Below are positions 6,478 through 9,522 of a stretch of 9,522 bases of DNA, in pieces (position 1 is the stretch's first letter; every line of letters begins with the position of its first letter). The notes beneath the pieces were generated by a model that was not told where the DNA came from, searched no databases, and worked only from the letters and a program-made list of their open reading frames with translations. The DNA is from an uncultured Desulfomonile sp. GTDB lineage: Bacteria; Desulfobacterota; Desulfomonilia; Desulfomonilales; Desulfomonilaceae. The translations under genes were made by a program, and so were the position numbers. The stretch lies in assembly GCA_903853735.1 (NCBI GenBank), contig CAINUH010000419.1, positions 1-9,522 of the forward strand, given 5' to 3'.

Positions 6478-6841
6478 TGTCGGGGTTAGCAAAATATTAG
6501 GGTTTTATACAGAGTGCCCCATCCTGGGGCACTCGTAAAAGATCAATCAAATCAAATACAAATATAAGTGACCGAAATGTCAAGATCCGCTACAAACCCC
6601 GCGTGCACTGCCCGTAAAGTTATAAACAACTGTTGATAAATTGATTTTTGCGCTCCCCGCGAAACCCCCCGCTCCCCCTCGGTCGAAGGCTGTCGGACGG
6701 CGGTGGAAATCCAAAGCATAACAAACCTCTGCGCTGCTGATTTCCGTTACCCGCGTGCACACAACGTGTCCCGACGGATCTGCAAAAAGCCGACCCGGAC
6801 TGAAGGGTTGCGCCGCTCGTGTCAAACTTGTGTCAAATCTG
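6453..6841. other. Non-coding region between recR and the HicB-like gene
   Basis: Apart from the DnaA boxes, the hairpin and the AT-rich tract, I find no gene here. The part 6641-6800 changes to G/C-rich runs (GCTCCCC- and CCCCCC-like) with no conserved frame. An 11-bp sequence CCCGCGTGCAC is repeated at 6598-6608 and 6750-6760. Frames open on both strands in this stretch, but they have no ribosome-binding site and no recognisable protein. Confidence 0.6.
6503..6540. terminator. Strong hairpin downstream of recR
   Basis: GAGTGCCCCA (6512-6521) and TGGGGCACTC (6525-6534) form a perfect 10-bp stem with the 3-nt loop TCC. Outer arms TTTTA (6503-6507) and TAAAA (6536-6540) can extend it across a small internal loop. 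It is the first strong hairpin after recR, so ending the ybaB-recR transcript is its likeliest job. No U-run follows on either strand, so it is not a textbook intrinsic terminator. It also sits inside the DnaA-box cluster. Confidence 0.5.
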
Positions 6842-6847
6842 TTGACG
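6819..6847. promoter_or_regulatory. Possible operator: phased GTGTCAAA repeats and inverted GTCAA
   Basis: GTGTCAAA occurs at 6819-6826 and 6830-6837, 11 bp apart, so on the same helix face. The second copy also forms an inverted repeat, GTCAA and TTGAC with 5 bp between (6832-6846), which overlaps the -35 box of the promoter just downstream. A regulator bound here could block or aid that promoter. HicB antitoxins commonly bind their own promoters, but whether this short HicB-like protein could do so is doubtful. Confidence 0.3.
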
Positions 6848-6870
6848 GAGTCTGTCAGCGATCCTAGATT
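6842..6870 (+). promoter_or_regulatory. Sigma70-type promoter for the HicB-like gene
   Basis: TTGACG at 6842-6847 (5 of 6 to the -35 consensus) and TAGATT at 6865-6870 (a fair -10) are separated by 17 bp. Transcription would begin near 6877 and leave a leader of about 40 nt before the ATG at 6920. This is the best promoter match I see in the window. Confidence 0.5.
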
Positions 6871-6919
6871 GGTAACGATGAATCAAGGAATCGTTTCCCC
6901 TCTATACAAAGGAAGACTC

Positions 6920-7075
6920 ATGGCCAGGGAAGAATTTTTTGATTTCAAGATATTGATGAAATTCGAGGACGGGCCATGGATTGCCCACTGTCTGGAACTC
7001 AACATTGTTTCATCCGGACGGACGCGTGAGCAGGCCCAAGAAGAGATAGTTGATCTCATCTCGGCCCAGGTATAA
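6920..7075 (+). CDS. HicB-like protein, short or truncated
   Basis: The 51-residue product (MAREEFFDFKILMKFEDGPW, then IAHCLELNIVSSGRTREQAQ and EEIVDLISAQV) matches the N-terminal partial RNase-H-like fold of HicB family antitoxins: strand, strand with W-x-AHCLEL, strand, then the TREQAQEEI helix. Family members I know of this subtype run on for another 50 residues or so after the AQV position; here TAA follows at once. None of the three frames after the stop restores an obvious tail, so this is either a clipped pseudogene-like copy or a minimal form. The ATG follows AAAGGAAG closely, and a good promoter lies upstream. No HicA toxin gene is next to it, so a working toxin-antitoxin pair is not supported here. 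The stop overlaps an ATG (TAATG). Confidence 0.6.
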   Translation: MAREEFFDFKILMKFEDGPWIAHCLELNIVSSGRTREQAQEEIVDLISAQV

Positions 7076-7182
7076 TGTTTCAGTTCCAGTTGCGTGAGCG
7101 TGTCCTCATTTCTGAAAGTTCACGAACTACCCCGATTCATTCTGCCTGTCGATATTACGGGAAGAAACGCTACTCAGTATAA
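7075..7182 (+). CDS. Possible 35-residue ORF coupled to the HicB-like gene
   Basis: An ATG overlapping the preceding stop (TAATG) opens a 35-codon frame: MFQFQLRERVLISESSRTTP followed by IHSACRYYGKKRYSV. The product would be basic and has no family signature I recognise. It is not HicA-like, since the usual glycine/histidine-containing HicA core is absent. It could be the altered tail of the HicB-like gene, a small coupled protein, or chance. Confidence 0.2.
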   Translation: MFQFQLRERVLISESSRTTPIHSACRYYGKKRYSV

Positions 7183-7287
7183 ACTATCCCCATGTTATCG
7201 CTACCGGAAAAAGGTAAGGCCTGGAACCCTCTCAGCCAAAAAAAACACGAAGTGAAAAATTTAGTCTTTTCAACACACTCCGTCTTT

Positions 7288-7293
7288 GATAAT
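7288..7293 (+). promoter_or_regulatory. Weak -10-like element before the GT-C-like gene
   Basis: GATAAT (5 of 6 to TATAAT) lies 47 bp before the ATG at 7341. A poor -35 candidate, TTTTCA, sits 15 bp upstream of it. The spacing is short, so this is only a hint that the gene has its own promoter. If real, transcription would start near 7300 and exclude a TTG start at 7302. The rest of the 7183-7340 gap shows only an A-run (near 7240) and no gene. Confidence 0.2.
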
Positions 7294-7340
7294 GGTTATT
7301 CTTGCAAGGGCCTTCATTCGGACGATTCGACGGGGATGGG

Positions 7341-9140
7341 ATGATGGAAGAACCGGAAGTTAGAGGTTCCAGATTGTGGGTAATTGCCGTAGGACTGGCC
7401 ATTTACAGTATCGTACTGACCGCTGCTACGGGGGATATAGGATTCGACGCGGACGACTGGTGGATATTCAGTTGGGCATACTGGTACGATTTCCCCGCGT
7501 CTGTGGCAGTCTATGCTCATGAGGCCCTCAGACCGATTGAAGGCATGTACTGGTTGAGCCTTTTCCAACTCGTAGGATTTGACAGGCCGGTTTTCCATCT
7601 GTTCTCGCTGCTTCTCTGGGTGACGGCGTCCGGCCTCATGGGTCTGGCTCTTTCTCAGGTGTTCACAAGAAACAGAACCTTCGTGATCCTGAGCATGCTG
7701 TTCATTTTCTTTCTGCCGACAGTCTCATCGCTGACTTACATAATCTTCACGGACAATTCCCGTTTAAGTTTAGTGTTTTTTTGGAGTTCGGTCATAGCGT
7801 TTCAGATGTGGGCGAAGAGGTCCGCCTCGTTGCCTGGGCTCGCATTGCCGCTTTTCCTGTACATTCTATCCTTTCTGACGTACGAGGCGCCGAGCCTTAT
7901 GATATTTGCCGTGCCTATGTTCGTATTGCCTATCAGAAGGAAACAGGGGTACCAGTTTTGGGAAAGGATCTTTTTGGTGAAGCTCGGTGCAGGGATTTTG
8001 TCGGCAGTGGTGCTAGCTATTGCGATTAGATTCTTTTTTCTTAACGGCGGGGCCGTCGAACATCGGCACCTAATTCCCCCGCTGAAATTGATCTTGTCCT
8101 ATCTGGGGCTGCTGCCTTCTTATCTAGTCGCTCCGTTCATCACTTTCTGCAGGGAACTGTGGGTGTGTGTTCTCGCGTGGGCGGTGGGCGTCTGGGTTGC
8201 AGTCCAGTTGTATCGGTCAAGATCACGACCTGACGAGAAGAATCAACCCGACGAACTTGCCAAGTGGGACCAGGGAATTTCTTACAAGATCATTCTGGGC
8301 GTTGCCATCCTCTTTTTGGGCATGCTGCCCTACCAGATCGCAGGATACGGCGGCGGGGTTCCAAACCTGACGGACACACTGTTGGCAAAGTGGGGAATAA
8401 TTGCTCATGGCGACACTACGTGGTTTAACTTTAATTGGGCAAGCCGGATATATTCATCCGCATCCTGCGGCATAGCAATTATTCTCGCGGCGGTGTTTAC
8501 CGCATGGAAGAGCGTCAAAGCGCGATTCGTTTCCCAGTTGGCTGCGGTCGTGGTCATAGTTTTTATGACGGCTTTTCACGTAGGGCTCAGCATCGACTGG
8601 AAGGAAGCCGCGGGCATTCGTAACGACCTCGTTAAAAGCTTGGTAACTCAGATCCCCGACGTAAAACCGGACACCAATTTTGTATTTCTGGATCTGGAAT
8701 CCTATCACAAGAGAGCCGCAGTAGTGAGGCGATGGATGGGACTGCGCGAACTCGTCCGGATGCTATACGACGACCGCACTCTGGGCGCTTGGTACGTATA
8801 CCCTTATGCCTGGGAACCACCTAACAAGATTTTTCAACAGGCAATTGCACAAGCAGCAGGTTTTGTGAGTAGAGGCATGAAACTGAGTGCTCCGGCTCCT
8901 CATGACAGTCTCTTGCTACTAAAACGAGCCGGGAGCAAACTTGTTATATTGGACAAGATTGCTTCCGGTGACGGATTGGCCCCAACTGGTATCTCATGGA
9001 GAGGGGTGAATTCATTACGGTCCAATCGTAACAGGATCCTTTTCTCGTCGAGCTTGATGGATGGTCACTGGGAGAACGCCCGAAGCCGTTGGATCAGGGG
9101 CCTCGTATCAACGTTGAAACTTTCCAGAGTGGCAAGATAG
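7341..9140 (+). CDS. Polytopic membrane protein, GT-C glycosyltransferase-like
   Basis: This protein of about 599 residues has around eleven hydrophobic segments (roughly 11-30, 83-105, 114-136, 141-159, 165-197, 210-234, 249-270, 271-290, 317-336, 370-389, 395-414), then a soluble C-terminal part of about 180 residues. The first outer loop carries an acidic pair, DADDWW (36-41), where GT-C enzymes place catalytic or metal-binding acids. The stretch RPIEGMYWLSLFQLVGFDRP and the later SRIYSS also resemble GT-C membrane proteins. GT-C enzymes move sugars from polyprenyl-phosphate carriers outside the inner membrane; acceptor and sugar cannot be told. I chose ATG 7341 (or 7344 just after) because GGGGATGGG precedes it; an upstream TTG at 7302 would add 13 polar residues. 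An exporter gene follows 40 bp later. Membrane topology is clear; the enzyme class is a moderate guess. Confidence 0.75.
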   Translation: MMEEPEVRGSRLWVIAVGLAIYSIVLTAATGDIGFDADDWWIFSWAYWYDFPASVAVYAHEALRPIEGMYWLSLFQLVGFDRPVFHLFSLLLWVTASGLMGLALSQVFTRNRTFVILSMLFIFFLPTVSSLTYIIFTDNSRLSLVFFWSSVIAFQMWAKRSASLPGLALPLFLYILSFLTYEAPSLMIFAVPMFVLPIRRKQGYQFWERIFLVKLGAGILSAVVLAIAIRFFFLNGGAVEHRHLIPPLKLILSYLGLLPSYLVAPFITFCRELWVCVLAWAVGVWVAVQLYRSRSRPDEKNQPDELAKWDQGISYKIILGVAILFLGMLPYQIAGYGGGVPNLTDTLLAKWGIIAHGDTTWFNFNWASRIYSSASCGIAIILAAVFTAWKSVKARFVSQLAAVVVIVFMTAFHVGLSIDWKEAAGIRNDLVKSLVTQIPDVKPDTNFVFLDLESYHKRAAVVRRWMGLRELVRMLYDDRTLGAWYVYPYAWEPPNKIFQQAIAQAAGFVSRGMKLSAPAPHDSLLLLKRAGSKLVILDKIASGDGLAPTGISWRGVNSLRSNRNRILFSSSLMDGHWENARSRWIRGLVSTLKLSRVAR

Positions 9141-9180
9141 TTGAACCAGCCGTCAGAGTGACGACCAAGAAGGAAGCCGG

Positions 9181-9522
9181 ATGCAATTACTCACTCTGGT
9201 CTTGCGCCGGATCTGCCGGGTTTCATTTGATTTTCCTCGTACTGTTGTAGCGATTTTCCTGGTACTTGCGGTCACCGGCTTCTCCGCAATGCCTTTGATA
9301 AAGATCAGTAACAACCTCATTGCCGGCGTCGGGCAAGAAAACCCAGTCATCAAACTTGGTAGCGAGAATAGCGAAATCTTTGGGGAACAAGATTCTCTGA
9401 TAGTTGCCGTCGAATTCCCCGAACCACCCGGAGAGGACCGACTGCCGTTCATAAAGGGGCTTGGAGACTCCATAGCCAAGATCCCTGGTGTGCGAAGAGT
9501 CCGTTATCGTTTTCTGGACCCG
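9181..9522 (+). CDS. MMPL/RND family exporter, N-terminal part (partial)
   Basis: From ATG 9181 an open frame of 114 codons runs off the right edge. A short cytoplasmic start (MQLLTLVLRRICRVSFDFPR) leads into one membrane helix (about 21-40, TVVAIFLVLAVTGFSAMPLI). A periplasmic segment follows, with GVGQENPVIKLGSENSEIFG (49-68), then DSLIVAVEFPEP (71-82) and KIPGVRRVRYRFLDP (100-114). This is the usual opening of an MMPL/RND exporter: TM1, then a large outer domain beginning with a FGxxD-(L/I)-hydrophobic beta strand and a helix up to IPGV. Full members are about 750-900 residues with twelve helices and export lipids or hydrophobic molecules by proton motive force. HpnN-like hopanoid exporters belong here, but that subfamily cannot be shown from the fragment. 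AAGGAAG precedes the ATG. It is 40 bp after the GT-C-like gene and probably co-transcribed. Confidence 0.85.
   Translation, partial: MQLLTLVLRRICRVSFDFPRTVVAIFLVLAVTGFSAMPLIKISNNLIAGVGQENPVIKLGSENSEIFGEQDSLIVAVEFPEPPGEDRLPFIKGLGDSIAKIPGVRRVRYRFLDP

Larger units (their letters stand above)
6431..6639. other. DnaA-box cluster, candidate replication origin
   Basis: Besides the two perfect boxes this stretch holds a one-mismatch box TTATACAGA (6505-6513, against TTATACACA). It also holds an inverted pair TTATAAACA (6620-6628) and TGTTGATAA (6631-6639) with 2 bp between them. Between these groups lies an AT-rich tract (6541-6570, 23 of 30 bases A/T) made of short ATCAA-like repeats, a plausible unwinding element. 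Non-coding DNA, multiple oriented DnaA boxes and an AT-rich block are the parts of a bacterial oriC. DnaA-box groups also occur as regulatory or titration sites. No dnaA or dnaN gene is in view to anchor the origin, so the call is tentative. Confidence 0.5.

Noticed and set aside
6598..6760. Direct repeat CCCGCGTGCAC (6598-6608 and 6750-6760) as a mobile-element end or att site
   Set aside because: No inverted termini, no integrase or transposase, and 11 bp may be chance in G/C-rich DNA.
6580..6825. An 81-codon minus-strand frame in the gap after recR
   Set aside because: No ribosome-binding site, low-complexity composition, no family resemblance, and it lies over the DnaA boxes and the G/C-rich tract.
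6755..6919. N-terminal extension of the HicB-like gene
   Set aside because: The extra 55 residues look like translated non-coding DNA and cover the promoter; the HicB similarity begins just after the ATG at 6920, which has its own ribosome-binding site.
7073..7260. A frameshift that would restore the missing HicB tail
   Set aside because: I read all three frames after the stop and none gives the expected continuation.
7302..7340. TTG start for the GT-C-like protein
   Set aside because: It adds 13 polar residues with no clear ribosome-binding site, while ATG 7341/7344 follows a G-rich Shine-Dalgarno-like stretch.
1..9522. CRISPR arrays, tRNA or rRNA genes, insertion sequences
   Set aside because: I saw no regularly spaced repeats, no cloverleaf-like sequence and no transposase on either strand.

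Overview
The window looks like chromosomal DNA from an anaerobic, Gram-negative bacterium of the Desulfobacterota (former Deltaproteobacteria), perhaps a sulfate reducer or syntroph. The main reason is a heterodisulfide-reductase-type electron-transfer cluster with a very long, duplicated HdrA; ybaB-recR, a GT-C-like membrane protein and an MMPL/RND exporter fit too. The taxonomic guess is inference from gene content; no rRNA or other marker is present.

Left half (1-5239), all on the minus strand and read right to left: a radical SAM protein with a cobalamin-domain-like N-terminus (5239-3878), a 1012-residue double HdrA flavo-iron-sulfur protein (3825-787), HdrC (639-91), and the first codons of a further gene (28-1) that sits where hdrB is expected. 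Gaps are 52, 147 and 62 bp, which suits one transcript. HdrA, HdrC and the expected HdrB would form a soluble complex moving electrons between flavin, iron-sulfur clusters and a disulfide, quinone-linked or enzyme partner. The substrate cannot be told from this window.

A divergent spacer (5240-5476) separates this operon from the plus-strand pair ybaB and recR (5477-6378). These are housekeeping genes for nucleoid binding and recombinational repair, coupled by a 1-nt TGATG overlap. No dnaX lies upstream of them, although it often does.

The most unusual part is the non-coding stretch after recR (about 6430-6919). It holds two perfect DnaA boxes (TGTGGATAA) in a 13-bp direct repeat with 23-bp period, several near-consensus boxes including an inverted pair, a perfect 10-bp hairpin and an AT-rich tract of short repeats. 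Together these look like a chromosomal replication origin or another DnaA-controlled element. A good sigma70-type promoter (6842-6870) then leads into a short HicB-like gene (6920-7075) that ends where the family normally continues.

The right end carries a large polytopic membrane protein with GT-C glycosyltransferase features (7341-9140) and, 40 bp later, the N-terminus of an MMPL/RND-type exporter that runs off the window (9181-9522). These two probably work in the cell envelope.
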